From GCA-002733465 sp039969155 (GTDB taxonomy: Bacteria > Pseudomonadota > Gammaproteobacteria > Enterobacterales > Kangiellaceae): a stretch of 64,000 bases of DNA. The translations under genes and the position numbers were made by a program. The stretch lies in contig JBDVOJ010000119.1 in NCBI GenBank assembly GCA_039969155.1, positions 4,078-68,077 of the forward strand, read 5' to 3'. This document shows, one piece after another, positions 7,258 through 16,728 of the stretch; positions within the stretch are counted from its first letter, which is position 1; each line of letters starts with the position of its first letter. Under the pieces are notes generated by a model. That model was given only the letters and a program-made list of their open reading frames with translations. It ran no database searches and had not been told where the DNA came from.

Positions 7258-9393
7258 ATGCCTCATTCCCAAAACAAATCAATCAGCTGCGCCCTGTTAA
7301 AAACCAAGCGAATGGCTTACCGTAATTATTTCAAAGTATTAGTACCTGCAATAGTCTTGCAGCTGCCTCTTCATACACTTGCAGAACAGACAGGAATAGC
7401 AACCACAACAGTATCGCAAGCAAACATTAGTAACTCTATCTATCAAGTAAGCTTTTTCCAACAATATAGCCCTCAGAATGCTCTGGATATGGTCCAGCGT
7501 TTGCCTGGTTTTAAGTTTGATCAGGGGGAAAATAATCGTGGTTTTGGCGGTAATGCTGGCAATGTATTAGTTGATGGATTACGCCCAACGTCTAAATCTG
7601 GTGGTCTTTCTGGAGCATTAGTTCGTATCCCAGCGGCACTAGTGGAACGGATAGAAATTCTAAGAGGTGGTGTTGCAGCAAGTGAAGCTTCTGGTCAATC
7701 AGTGGTAGCAAATATCATAAAAAAAACTAATCAAACGAGCGGAACTTGGGCAGCTAAGTTACGAAGGGCTCCAGATGGTAATACTCAACCCAACATAGAG
7801 GCTGCAATTTCTACCAACTTGGGTGACTGGGAAACCGCTTTTGATATGGATACTGGTGGTGGGCCGGGTTATAGGGAGGCCACCATTGAAAATAGAGACC
7901 ACCTGGAGCAGCTTATCTCTAGCTCAGAAGAAACCTTTGAAAATACCGGTCGCTGGTTTTTTAGTAATGGCCAAGGCTCAAAGGAATATGAATCAGGAAC
8001 TCTCACTTTAAATGGTCGAATTGGTGGCGATCGAAGAGATACCGAAATTAAACGAGATATTTTTAATTTTAGGTTACCGGATCAATCTCCAATAGATAAA
8101 CGTCGATTGATTGATGAAGATCGAAAATTTAAAATGGCAGAGCTCGGAGTAGATTGGTTAGAGAAAAGTGAGACATGGAAGATGCATTTGATCGGCCTTG
8201 GTGTAGTGAGGGACTTTCAATATGAAAATCAAGTGCTATTTGAAGACTTTTCGGATGACACAGAACTGCTATCAAACTTCGAACAAGAGTCGCTTAAAAC
8301 CGAAATGATTGTACGTGCGACTTTTGGTTACGGCGGTGAAAACAAGTTGAAACCTGAATACGGATTTGAAATTGCTCAAAACAAACTTAGAAAAGAATCT
8401 ACTTATCTGGAGAATGGGGAGCAGGTAGCGCTTAATGGTGCGGATGTTGATGTTCAAGAATTAAGAAGTGAAATCTTCGCAACATTTGTTTACCCTTGGT
8501 CAGACGTTCTTACGGTCGAAGGAGGGATCACCGGCGAGTTTTCTGAAATCAAGGTCACTGGTGAGGTTGCAAACCGCCGGAATTTCAAATTCTTGAAACC
8601 TAGGTTGTCTGCAACTTATAAGCTAAACACCGACTCACAAATTGCAATTGCAGGCGAACGTTCAGTCGGACAATTGGACTTTAATGATTTTGCCGCTAGC
8701 AACCAGGCTCAAGATGGCAATATAGTTTCGGGCAATCCTAATTTAGCACCTGATATAGAAGATGAGTTATCACTAACATATGACCTAAGTTTTAGCGAAA
8801 AAGGAAGTCTCACCGTTAAGCTATTTCACGAATGGCAGCAGGATATTTTGGAACAAATTATTCTACCCTCGGATGATGAAGACAATCCAAGTTATGGAAT
8901 AGGCAATGCTGGAGACGCTCGATTTTGGGGTATTGTCACCGATATTAACCTACCTCTGGACGGTTTCATTGAAAATGGGCTGCTAGAGATTGCGCATCGT
9001 TATAGAGACTCGGAATTTGATGATCCAATCACCAACCAAACGCGAACGATTAGTGGTTATACGCCGCATTTTCTAGGGCTGAAATTTCGACAAGACTTGA
9101 TCGATGACCAGTGGGCTTGGGGAGTTGATTACGAGAGCCATTTTCTCGATGAGCATTTTCGAGCGGAAGAAAGAATCATTTTTAAAGGTAATGACCGATT
9201 TCATGCATTTATTGAAACAACTCGCTTTTTCGACTTAAAAATACAACTCGAAGTTCGCCAAATCAATACCGGTGAATTTACTCGCTCTCGCTACCTATTT
9301 GATGGCAATCGAGCTGGTCCATTAATTGAATCAGAAGTCTCTTATCGTACTCGAGAACCCGAATATAAGTTTTCGGTTTGGGGGACGTTTTAG
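7258..9393 (+). CDS. TonB-dependent outer-membrane receptor
   Basis: 711 residues. A Sec signal follows a second in-frame Met (M19, MAYRNYFKVLVPAIVLQLPL, cleavage near TLA-EQ), so translation may start at 7312 instead of 7258; neither site has a strong Shine-Dalgarno. The plug domain spans roughly residues 60-150 (ALDMVQRLPGFKF, GNAGNVLVDGLRP, RIPAALVERIEILRGGV). A 22-strand-type barrel with alternating aromatic and charged strands follows to the C-terminal Phe (YKFSVWGTF), as expected for BAM recognition. The cargo is unknown. It faces the di-heme peroxidase operon convergently 227 bp away, which hints at a shared metal or redox theme. Confidence 0.9.
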   Translation: MPHSQNKSISCALLKTKRMAYRNYFKVLVPAIVLQLPLHTLAEQTGIATTTVSQANISNSIYQVSFFQQYSPQNALDMVQRLPGFKFDQGENNRGFGGNAGNVLVDGLRPTSKSGGLSGALVRIPAALVERIEILRGGVAASEASGQSVVANIIKKTNQTSGTWAAKLRRAPDGNTQPNIEAAISTNLGDWETAFDMDTGGGPGYREATIENRDHLEQLISSSEETFENTGRWFFSNGQGSKEYESGTLTLNGRIGGDRRDTEIKRDIFNFRLPDQSPIDKRRLIDEDRKFKMAELGVDWLEKSETWKMHLIGLGVVRDFQYENQVLFEDFSDDTELLSNFEQESLKTEMIVRATFGYGGENKLKPEYGFEIAQNKLRKESTYLENGEQVALNGADVDVQELRSEIFATFVYPWSDVLTVEGGITGEFSEIKVTGEVANRRNFKFLKPRLSATYKLNTDSQIAIAGERSVGQLDFNDFAASNQAQDGNIVSGNPNLAPDIEDELSLTYDLSFSEKGSLTVKLFHEWQQDILEQIILPSDDEDNPSYGIGNAGDARFWGIVTDINLPLDGFIENGLLEIAHRYRDSEFDDPITNQTRTISGYTPHFLGLKFRQDLIDDQWAWGVDYESHFLDEHFRAEERIIFKGNDRFHAFIETTRFFDLKIQLEVRQINTGEFTRSRYLFDGNRAGPLIESEVSYRTREPEYKFSVWGTF

Positions 9394-9620
9394 GACATTT
9401 AGTTTCTAAAATATTAAAACCTCCCCTCTCCTTAATCCTCTCTCCTGTGAGGAGATAAAAAAACTTTATACCTAAATGCATACCCTACGACTCCGCTCAG
9501 GGGACTTAATATCTTTTGTTTTAAAAGCAAAAATAACATGAAAGACGACAAGCGCAGTCGAGGCCTCACTTGTTCACTATTTGGCATAAAAATATTCCAG
9601 CTCCTGGCTCCCAGCTCCTA
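9394..9620. repeat. Intergenic copy of the CCTCCCCTCTCC...GGAG dispersed repeat
   Basis: Between the convergent receptor and peroxidase genes. Positions 9421-9456 carry CCTCCCCTCTCC and a complementary CTGTGAGGAG, resembling the CCTCCCCTCTCTAGGAGAGG element near 49403-49430. A short repeat AGCTCCTGGCTCCCAGCTCC (9598-9617) abuts the peroxidase 3' end. These look like remnants of dispersed palindromic elements. No gene is supported here. Confidence 0.4.
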
Positions 9621-10901
9621 TTATTTGGGTTCCTGCCACCACTCATCCCCTTCAGGAATGGGCGAAGTCAAAGTATGCAAAAATGCAATTAGGTCGAGCT
9701 TTTCTTGTGGCTTAAGATTTAATGCCAAAATATCGAAGTGTGGCCGGTTTGGGTGTTGCTGACGGTTATAATAAGGTGGCTTGGGTATATCATAGTGTTC
9801 AATCACTTGTTCTAAAGAATCAAATTGACCTGTTTGCATATAGGGAGCTGTCTTCGAAACATTTCTTAGGCTTGGCGTTTTAAACGCACCGACTAATTCT
9901 GGTCCTTGCTTTTTCAGGAACCTCATTTCCATACATTCTTCTGGTTTCGCATCACTGTAACTGGAAAGACAAGTAAACTCGTCAGCAACCAATGATTTGA
10001 TACCCGAATATCGTCCTAGATCGACATTATTTTTATCCGATTCAGGTGCGCCGATGTTGTGAAATTCGAAATTAGTAAACAGTGGGCCGTTGTGACAACT
10101 GACACAATTAGCGCGTCCTAAAAATAATTTCATTCCATTTAATTCTGACTCATTTAGCTGATTAGCGGTGGTTAAATTATCTGCCACTAACCCATCAACA
10201 TAGTGATCAAATCGCGCTAGCGGGGTTTTCAGTTGGCGTTGATAAGCCATTAACGATTTACCGACATTAGCGAATACTTGATTAACTTTCTCTTGAACTT
10301 GCGGGTCAATTTGTTGCCAGAGCTGTTTTTGTTGTTCACTGCCAAGAGGCGTAGCATCGTCTGGTAAACTCATTAGCCGTTCATCTGCAAGTATTTTTCC
10401 AAAGATAGCCTCATAGCTCCGACCATAATTTTTGGCGATAGACTTGACGACTTTGACTCGAGTAAACCCATGTTCCGCAGGATCTTCTAAAGGCCCCAAA
10501 GCTTGTGACCAAACACTGTCTTTGCGTCCATCCCAATACATCCAATGACTCCATGAAGCCGATAGCACACTAGGGGCATTTCTTTTAGCCGTACCTATTG
10601 CGACCGATGTTTTTAAGCCATCGGTAAAGTATTTTTCAGGTTGATGACAGTGACTGCACGCCACTTCGCCATTGGCACTGAGCCGTTTGTCGAAAAACAA
10701 TTGATGACCAAGCTTAGCGGCATTCAGATCGGATGCCACCGAATTGCTCTTTGATTTAGGCGCTTCAGCTAAGCTAGAAAGGGAAAACTGCTTCAAAAAT
10801 AAAATGTCGGCTTGAGTAAAGTCATGTTCTACTTTTTGTTCACCACAGCTTATCAGTAATACAGCAGTTCCTAAGATTAGGCTATTTCGAAAATATGACA
10901 T
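9621..10901 (-). CDS. Di-heme cytochrome c peroxidase-family lipoprotein (CCP/MauG type)
   Basis: 426 residues with a lipoprotein signal (LLISC, acylated Cys19). Two heme c attachment motifs are visible: CSHCH (C82-C85-H86) and CVSCH (C266-C269-H270). The intervening APSVLSASWSHWMYWDGRKDSVWSQALGPL segment is typical of the bacterial CCP/MauG superfamily. The late motif FKTPSLRNVSKTAPYMQTGQFDSLEQVIEHYD is also typical. It should sit in the periplasm attached to a membrane, reducing peroxide or catalysing oxidation of a partner protein. It lies 14 bp downstream of the YtkA/FixH-like gene, so the two form an operon. The related MbnH group works with a partner in copper handling; whether that applies here is inference. 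Confidence 0.88.
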   Translation of the reverse strand: MSYFRNSLILGTAVLLISCGEQKVEHDFTQADILFLKQFSLSSLAEAPKSKSNSVASDLNAAKLGHQLFFDKRLSANGEVACSHCHQPEKYFTDGLKTSVAIGTAKRNAPSVLSASWSHWMYWDGRKDSVWSQALGPLEDPAEHGFTRVKVVKSIAKNYGRSYEAIFGKILADERLMSLPDDATPLGSEQQKQLWQQIDPQVQEKVNQVFANVGKSLMAYQRQLKTPLARFDHYVDGLVADNLTTANQLNESELNGMKLFLGRANCVSCHNGPLFTNFEFHNIGAPESDKNNVDLGRYSGIKSLVADEFTCLSSYSDAKPEECMEMRFLKKQGPELVGAFKTPSLRNVSKTAPYMQTGQFDSLEQVIEHYDIPKPPYYNRQQHPNRPHFDILALNLKPQEKLDLIAFLHTLTSPIPEGDEWWQEPK

Positions 10902-10915
10902 AGAGGCTTCTTAAA

Positions 10916-12010
10916 CTATAAAATCAAATTAAAGGTAAAACTGCTTTTCTTGTTTTTCTCTTCAGCCGAAGAGGCACTTTCTTGTGTCGGTGATTCTAAT
11001 TCAAACTGCATCACCCACCAGCCTTGCATTTGAAACTTGACTCCCTCCACTAAATAAACGCCACTGGCTAGCTCCTTTGTCACCTGCGGTTGCGTCGGTA
11101 AACCATGTACATGCCCTGGCATATGACCAAGTACTTCAATCTCTTTACCGGTGACTGGTTTGCCATGTAGATCAGAAATTAGTAAGCGCCATTGGTGCAT
11201 TTGATTCAAAGGAACTTGCGAGACATTGCTTTGCTCTGTATCAACAGCGTTATGAACTTCGATGTGTGCCAGATAATTTTGATCATTGGATAATTGAAAT
11301 GCTGAAATATCGAGATCGGCGGGTGCGCTTTGTCCAATTAGCGAGGCAATTCTAAGAGACATTTTTTCTTTATTGTTATCTGAGTTTTTCGATGCGGTAT
11401 TCTGATTTGTGGTTTCGTTCTTGCTAGAATTTAGTCCAGTCTTGTTTAACCCCATCTTATTTAACATGGTCGGATGTACACTTCGTACAACGGCATTATG
11501 AGAAATATAATCGAGAGTTTCTTTATCCATAGTAAGGGGTTGCGTGTTATTCACCCAAGTCGACCACTCGTTTGTTAATCCTTGGCTAAATAAATCCATC
11601 GCTTTTCGCTTTAGCAGTAGTGCTTGAGTTCTTTGACTAGCGCCATCTTTCTGCTGAGTTTCAAGGCTTTTGGCAAGTTCAGTTGCTTGGAGTTCAAACA
11701 CTTCCCTTTTTTGTTTGTCTTTTTCCTTGCGTACTTCTACCCTTTTCTTACTAACCAGCTGACGGGTTTGATTAGCAGTCAGTAACGACCGTTTGGCTTG
11801 CTCTTCAAGCTGATTCGATTGCTTTAGCAATTGTTGAGCATCTATAAAGGCCTGTAACGATTGAGATTGCTGTTGTTGTTCAGCGAAATTAAACGAAGAA
11901 AATAGTAATAGAGCAGTCGCTGCAAAAACTCTAGTTAAAAATTTAACTTGGCAGAATTTTTGTTGACTAACTCTTACTCTATTTCTTAATGCTTTTGTTC
12001 TATCATTCAT
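10916..12010 (-). CDS. Secreted coiled-coil protein with YtkA/FixH-like C-terminal domain
   Basis: 364 residues. An unusually long basic n-region precedes a hydrophobic signal (FLTRVFAATALLLFSSFNFA, residues 24-43). Residues 45-130 are rich in Q, K, E and A and predict a coiled coil. A Ser/Asn-rich linker follows. The last 130 residues contain HQWRLLISDLHGKPVTGKEI, then GHMPGHVHGLPTQP and a Trp-rich strand GVKFQMQGWWVMQFEL. This His/Met-rich beta-sandwich matches YtkA/FixH-like domains, often linked to copper or heme-copper assembly. It is the first gene of the operon with the di-heme peroxidase. A strong terminator separates it from the gene upstream. Function is not proven. Confidence 0.7.
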   Translation of the reverse strand: MNDRTKALRNRVRVSQQKFCQVKFLTRVFAATALLLFSSFNFAEQQQQSQSLQAFIDAQQLLKQSNQLEEQAKRSLLTANQTRQLVSKKRVEVRKEKDKQKREVFELQATELAKSLETQQKDGASQRTQALLLKRKAMDLFSQGLTNEWSTWVNNTQPLTMDKETLDYISHNAVVRSVHPTMLNKMGLNKTGLNSSKNETTNQNTASKNSDNNKEKMSLRIASLIGQSAPADLDISAFQLSNDQNYLAHIEVHNAVDTEQSNVSQVPLNQMHQWRLLISDLHGKPVTGKEIEVLGHMPGHVHGLPTQPQVTKELASGVYLVEGVKFQMQGWWVMQFELESPTQESASSAEEKNKKSSFTFNLIL

Positions 12011-12074
12011 CGAGCACGTTTCTCTTTACTTAAGATGGATCATTCTGAAGCATTGATAATCAGTTTCATTATAA

Positions 12075-12108
12075 ACAAAAAAAGTAAGCGAATGGCTTAC
12101 TTTTTTGT
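12075..12108 (-). terminator. Strong intrinsic terminator after the propeller protein gene
   Basis: AAAAAAGTAAGC-gaatg-GCTTACTTTTTT forms a perfect 12-bp stem with a 5-base loop, flanked by T-runs on either strand. It lies between two same-strand genes and therefore isolates the choice-of-anchor-B gene from the downstream peroxidase operon. Confidence 0.9.
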
Positions 12109-12183
12109 GTTGGCTTAACGAACCAAACCGATAGTTCCAATTAAACCAACAACTACTATTTTGGAATTAAATGAACAGTACAA

Positions 12184-14307
12184 CTAAAAAGTAATACTCC
12201 AACTATCAATGGTACCAATATCGACTCTGGCTCGATCACTAACTCTCAACTCCCAAGTGCCAGCTGAATCTTTGGTTCCCACTGCCACACTGTAGGTCTC
12301 GTTAATGTTGTTTGCAGAACCACCCGTTCGATTATGTAGGTTATAAACCGTCGAATCTGGATGGATCAAGTCTACTATTAAATCACCTTTATAGGTATGG
12401 GTGATATTCACAGTAACACTCACCGTTCCAGATTCTCCACTACGAGTCACGCTAATCGGGCTAGAAACCCCGGTAGTATTGTTATCTGGAATACTAAAAC
12501 TATTAGTATTCTCAAATGTTTCTGTTGGTGGAGGCGGTGGTGGTGGCGTGCCATCATCAACGATGTTTACGGTATAGTCTTCCACTTCACCATAGTTAAA
12601 GGTCCCACAAGCATCGGGAGCGGCGTTGTATCTCATTACCACTCGCAAACGAGTTTCTCCAAGAGCAGCGGTGGCTGGAATAGTTATCGTTCCACTGACT
12701 GAAGAAGAGGAAGCACTACCCGAGTCATAAACCAATTCATTGGCATCAAAGACGCTGTCAGCATCTAAATCGATCCAGATTTTCCACCACTCATTGTATG
12801 ATTGTCCACCAAATGCAGGCGTTAGTGTGACATTGTTGTCACCCCGGTTTGCAGTCATTATTAAGTTGGTAAAGTCGGTGTATTGCGAACTACCTGATGG
12901 ATTGGTGAATGCACCAATTTCAACATTACTGATCCACTCTTCACTGGCGTTGTTGCCGGACGCCGTACAATATTCTGCCGGCGGCGGTGGCGGTGGATTA
13001 GCAATCGCATCATAATCTGGAGCCACTACGAACAAACCGTTACCTATATCGCTCAAGATAACATTACCGCTTGCAAAATAGGGGTAGTTACTCCAAGTGC
13101 CGGAAAACTGAGCCGAGTCAGATCCGGCAATGGTGTCAAAATAAGCTACTTCAGTAAGTTGTCCCGAGGTGACGTTATCAGTATTTAAAATCCGCAATCC
13201 TGCACGGTAGTTTGTCTCAAACACTAATCCGTTAACACTATAAAGATTGTGATCTATCGCCGCAGTTGGTCCAGTGTAACGACCTAACTCAACCGGATTA
13301 TCCAAGTCAGTCATATCGTAAATATAGGAAGTGGTATTTTGGCCGTTACGTTGCTCGTCTAATTCATCATTCATTACCACAGTGGTGTGGGTATCATCCA
13401 CAAACCAGCCTTGATGAGTATATTGCGACCCCGTGTAACCAGTGCGAGAAATTTGCGATGGTGCGCTCTTGTTAGTGACATCAACAACGGTGATCGTATC
13501 TTCGTTATAAGCGACACAGATTTCTTTATTAGCGTAAGCTACGTCTGGACCATTGTAATTTACACACTGGACATCATGAGTGTAACCGTCCGAAGAAAAG
13601 CAACCAGCAAAAGTGGGATTGGCAGGAGTAGAAACATCCACCATATACAACCCACCGCTACATTGGTTACTACCGACGATATACGCAAAACCACTGTCTT
13701 CATTGATCGCAATATTATGTGCCGCACCAAAGCCACCTAGATGATTAGTTTCAGACAAAGTTCCGCCAGGAGTTACCGTTCGTAAAGTTGTTAAATCGAA
13801 AACTTGTAAACCATGGCCGCTATTACCACCGCCGTCAGCAACAATAAATGCATGGTCGCCGTAGACTTTCATATCACGCCAAGAATCACTGCCATTATTA
13901 TGGGATGGTAGAAAACCCAAGTGAACTGGATTTTCTGGGTCAGTGACATCCACAAATGCGGTGCCGTGAGTTCGTCCAACAATAGCAATTTCATTGCCGT
14001 TAACCGGATCAGTCCAGCCCCAAATATCGTTGAGGTTTTGAGTCCCTCCTCCCATATCTGCTTTAGGAAGAAATGACATTAAATCCACATTGCTACAGGG
14101 ATAACCGTTGGCTGTACCATTAGTACAAAGATTTGCCGCAGCCAAATTAAAGTCTTCATTAAAAAGCATCAGCAAGGCCGCCGAAGGACCTTCGTTGGTA
14201 TCGTCAAATGTATAGTTATCGTCAAACATCGTACTGTGTGCCGATGTAAACGTAGAGAAAGAAAATAAACACGAGAAAGTTAAAATTGCGAATCGAGTGA
14301 GCTTCAT
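12184..14307 (-). CDS. Choice-of-anchor B family secreted beta-propeller protein with GEVED and P-type domains
   Basis: 707 residues from ATG 14305-14307, which has AGGA at 8 bases and is followed at once by a Sec signal (MKLTRFAILTFSCLFSFSTF). The frame extends to a GTG at 14346, judged not to be used. Residues about 60-430 form LVIVD-like propeller repeats (GTAFVDVTDPENPVHLGFLP, GLQVFDLTTL, GLYMVDVSTPANP, TITVVDVTNKSAP), as in choice-of-anchor B proteins. After PPPPPP comes a GEVED-type domain ending YGEVEDYTVNIVD. After a second proline tract comes a proprotein-convertase-like P domain (GDLIVDLIHPDSTVYNL, GTWELRVSDRARVDIGTIDSW). It is probably exported or surface exposed. Orientation and position suggest a link with the neighbouring peroxidase/YtkA operon. 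Confidence 0.83.
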   Translation of the reverse strand: MKLTRFAILTFSCLFSFSTFTSAHSTMFDDNYTFDDTNEGPSAALLMLFNEDFNLAAANLCTNGTANGYPCSNVDLMSFLPKADMGGGTQNLNDIWGWTDPVNGNEIAIVGRTHGTAFVDVTDPENPVHLGFLPSHNNGSDSWRDMKVYGDHAFIVADGGGNSGHGLQVFDLTTLRTVTPGGTLSETNHLGGFGAAHNIAINEDSGFAYIVGSNQCSGGLYMVDVSTPANPTFAGCFSSDGYTHDVQCVNYNGPDVAYANKEICVAYNEDTITVVDVTNKSAPSQISRTGYTGSQYTHQGWFVDDTHTTVVMNDELDEQRNGQNTTSYIYDMTDLDNPVELGRYTGPTAAIDHNLYSVNGLVFETNYRAGLRILNTDNVTSGQLTEVAYFDTIAGSDSAQFSGTWSNYPYFASGNVILSDIGNGLFVVAPDYDAIANPPPPPPAEYCTASGNNASEEWISNVEIGAFTNPSGSSQYTDFTNLIMTANRGDNNVTLTPAFGGQSYNEWWKIWIDLDADSVFDANELVYDSGSASSSSVSGTITIPATAALGETRLRVVMRYNAAPDACGTFNYGEVEDYTVNIVDDGTPPPPPPPTETFENTNSFSIPDNNTTGVSSPISVTRSGESGTVSVTVNITHTYKGDLIVDLIHPDSTVYNLHNRTGGSANNINETYSVAVGTKDSAGTWELRVSDRARVDIGTIDSWSITF

Positions 14308-14346
14308 AAAATTAGTCCTATCAGTGCTAATTTTTATTTGGAACAC

Positions 14347-14754
14347 ATAATGTATTTTGCGCGAACAGCATCAATGCTAATCACGTTTGGGAAACACATA
14401 AAGTCATTATGATCTAAATAAAATATTTAATGTGCTCGCTACTTAATTTTCTAATAACAAACTCTGAATTAAGTTAGTACGAATTAAGTTAGCCAGCACG
14501 AATATCTCAAATCAATATTTTTATTATTGGATGAGTCCGCTTTGATTATAAGGAGCAGTACAAAAAATAAACAAATGCCGAAAGCGTTAGAATAATTAAA
14601 TATCTCAAAATAGTTGTGTAATTTTTAAACAGAGCGGGTTCTCCAAACTATTTTTGCTACTTTTAGTAAGGCGTTGGAATGTAATTTTTAAAAATCAAGG
14701 TCAACTTTTATTAACTACTCTTCTTTACTTTTTTGAGTAATTGAACACGTAAGG
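14347..14754. other. AT-rich intergenic region with a short direct repeat
   Basis: About 400 bp without a gene; it should contain the promoter of the propeller gene. GAATTAAGTTAG occurs twice, 15 bp apart (14466-14477 and 14481-14492). Just past the end of the aspartyl protease gene a weak pairing TACTC/GAGTA with a long loop is visible, not a convincing terminator. Confidence 0.4.
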
Positions 14755-15660
14755 TCAACCTCGATATTCAAATTTGGCCAGATGATTAACACCGTCAATC
14801 GTTATCTTACCCTTGTTGAAAAAACTAAAACCGATATTGACTCTTGGCAATTTATTAATAAAAAGTATGTTCGGGTTCTGTGCTCTCACACTACCGATTT
14901 CAACGTCTCCTTTAAGCTGCGCTGTCCAAAGTGAATGTTCCATGCCCGCAGTCAGCGCTTTTCCTTGTTTTTTGGGAGGCTGCTGGTAAGAAAATTTATC
15001 AAGCATATTACTAGGTAGAATCAAGCTAGCCGAGGAACCTGAGTCTAAATGTGCGTTAAACGGTTGCCCATCAATCTTGATAGCAAACTCGGGGATACGC
15101 CCTGTATCGATAATAGGCACAACATTTTCCTCTCCAGCATTAAGTCTCTGCGTGGTAGAAAGAGACAACGCCTTTTCTGCCAAATCGAATGATATTTGTC
15201 GATCTCTAAACTCCCAAACACTTAATACACCCACTGGACTGTTGCCATATTTATCTTTGCCCATCATCGCCATCAATTGAGGGGTTCTCTCATCACCGTT
15301 AATGTTAGAAATAGGAAGCTGCATACTACCTATGCTCAATGTACTTTTGGCATAGCGCTGTAATTTCAATTGCCCCATACCGAGGTTATCAACAACATCA
15401 GTTTGTAGAGGTTGCAAACCTATAGCACGCGCTTTTTGGTTATCTAACATTAGCCCTCTACCCAGACCAGTATCTAAAATCACTAAGAATGGTTTGCTTT
15501 GATTAACCCTTATATAAATAGCTGGACGATTTTGTAATAGAGAAAAAGCTAACTCAGTTGTATCAGCTGCTGAGGAGCGACTCATTATTAAGCCACTAAA
15601 TAATAAACTAGCGAGTAAAATATAATTAGTACGTAACACTCTATTGTTCTCTAGCTTCAT
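14755..15660 (-). CDS. Secreted aspartyl protease-like protein with two retropepsin motifs
   Basis: 301 residues with an N-terminal signal (YILLASLLFSGLIMSRSSA). Two active-site-like motifs lie in one chain: FLVILDTGLGRG (D63TG) and FNAHLDSGSSASLIL (D206SG). The chain therefore resembles two retropepsin-type lobes, which could form an intramolecular pseudo-dimer. The second lobe ends VNIGFSFFNKGKITIDG, as in bacterial aspartyl-protease-family proteins. It is probably periplasmic. The start has AAAGG about 8 bases upstream. It is divergent from the trypsin-like gene by 199 bp. Proteolytic activity is not certain, as many such proteins lack shown activity. Confidence 0.75.
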   Translation of the reverse strand: MKLENNRVLRTNYILLASLLFSGLIMSRSSAADTTELAFSLLQNRPAIYIRVNQSKPFLVILDTGLGRGLMLDNQKARAIGLQPLQTDVVDNLGMGQLKLQRYAKSTLSIGSMQLPISNINGDERTPQLMAMMGKDKYGNSPVGVLSVWEFRDRQISFDLAEKALSLSTTQRLNAGEENVVPIIDTGRIPEFAIKIDGQPFNAHLDSGSSASLILPSNMLDKFSYQQPPKKQGKALTAGMEHSLWTAQLKGDVEIGSVRAQNPNILFINKLPRVNIGFSFFNKGKITIDGVNHLAKFEYRG

Positions 15661-15859
15661 TTGATTTACCTTTTTAGAAATTTATAATTTAGTTTACTTC
15701 GCTGAAATAATAAGGTGTAAAGCTTGATTGATTTTATCCAGTTAGCAACACTGAAACAGCAATACCTGTTCTATGACTTGTTAAACTGCATTGAGCTTAT
15801 CAACTCAATTTATATAGTGCCTAATACTGAATCTCCCCCTAACCATCACAGATAAAATT

Positions 15860-16588
15860 ATGCATACAATTTTGAATAAAACTTTATTAATCTTGGTGCT
15901 TGGCTATACCTTAATAACACCTTTAGTCAAAGCCACTCAATTTTCAGGTATCAACCGCATTAGCTTTCACGACACTAATTACGATAAGTCATTTGTTGGC
16001 AATGCTTTTTTGATTAAACACAATAATAAGCTCTATGCGGTCACGGTAAAACATGTATTCTTGGAAGCTAAGTCTCCTAACATGAACAACATTTCTATTG
16101 ATGGTCATGTTAAGGAGTGGCGTGTACACCCTAATAAACGTCCCAATGAATATGTTGTTCTCGGGCGGCTGCTCAATGCTGACAAAAGCGAAGCAATCGA
16201 TATTAAAGTTCTGCAAAAAGACTGGTTAGTATTTGAAGTGAAGGAAAATCATTCCAACCTTTCCATCTTAACCCTAAGGGAAACAGCCTTAACTCAGGGT
16301 GAAAAGCTTAAAGCCTATGGTTGCAGTTATTCCAGCCAAGCCAGTTGCCAGCAAGATATTTATGAGGGTAGTTTCTTAGCGCACGAACCGCATAACATCA
16401 GAGTTTTAATGCCCCAATTAGATTTATCAAAACTAAGAGGGTTGAGCGGTAGTCCTGTGTTAGACATAGACAACAAAGTCGTAGGGATTGTATCTAATGT
16501 TATGAAATCGAAATCAGGCGAGGGTTTTGACTTTGCTCCCGCAAACTTAAACTACTTGCACACGGTACTTTCAAGAGCAGAAAACTAA
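15860..16588 (+). CDS. Secreted trypsin-like serine peptidase
   Basis: 242 residues with a signal peptide (LLILVLGYTLITPLVKA). The chymotrypsin-fold triad can be placed by pattern: His65 in LYAVTVKHVF, Asp121 in KDWLVFEV and Ser198 in GLSGSPVLDID. VGIVSNVM follows as the strand after the active-site Ser. Cys155 and Cys163 may form a disulfide, fitting a periplasmic location. No PDZ domain is present, so it is simpler than DegP/DegS. The start lacks a good ribosome binding site. Two GC hairpins follow the stop, at 16591-16606 and 16631-16646. Confidence 0.75.
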   Translation: MHTILNKTLLILVLGYTLITPLVKATQFSGINRISFHDTNYDKSFVGNAFLIKHNNKLYAVTVKHVFLEAKSPNMNNISIDGHVKEWRVHPNKRPNEYVVLGRLLNADKSEAIDIKVLQKDWLVFEVKENHSNLSILTLRETALTQGEKLKAYGCSYSSQASCQQDIYEGSFLAHEPHNIRVLMPQLDLSKLRGLSGSPVLDIDNKVVGIVSNVMKSKSGEGFDFAPANLNYLHTVLSRAEN

Positions 16589-16630
16589 GCGCGAAATAAT
16601 TTTCGCTAAGTTCAAAATGCAAAGAAACAG

Positions 16631-16646
16631 GGGGGCGGACGCCCCC
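16631..16646. terminator. GC-only hairpin between convergent genes
   Basis: GGGGGC-ggac-GCCCCC forms a 6-bp GC stem with a tetraloop. It lies between the serine peptidase and the convergent YD-like gene and lacks a T-tract. A second hairpin, GCGAAA-taat-TTTCGC (16591-16606), lies just past the peptidase stop. Termination is plausible. Confidence 0.45.
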
Positions 16647-16728
16647 TAAGTGAGTTTAAAAATCAATTAGAATAACAGCGAAAGAATTAGGCTAAACAGG
16701 CGCTTTATTCTCAGGCCATAAAAGTGGT

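Noticed and set aside
13266..13740. + strand ORFs inside the choice-of-anchor-B gene
   Set aside because: Antisense shadows overlapping each other; the minus frame has signal peptide and domain evidence.
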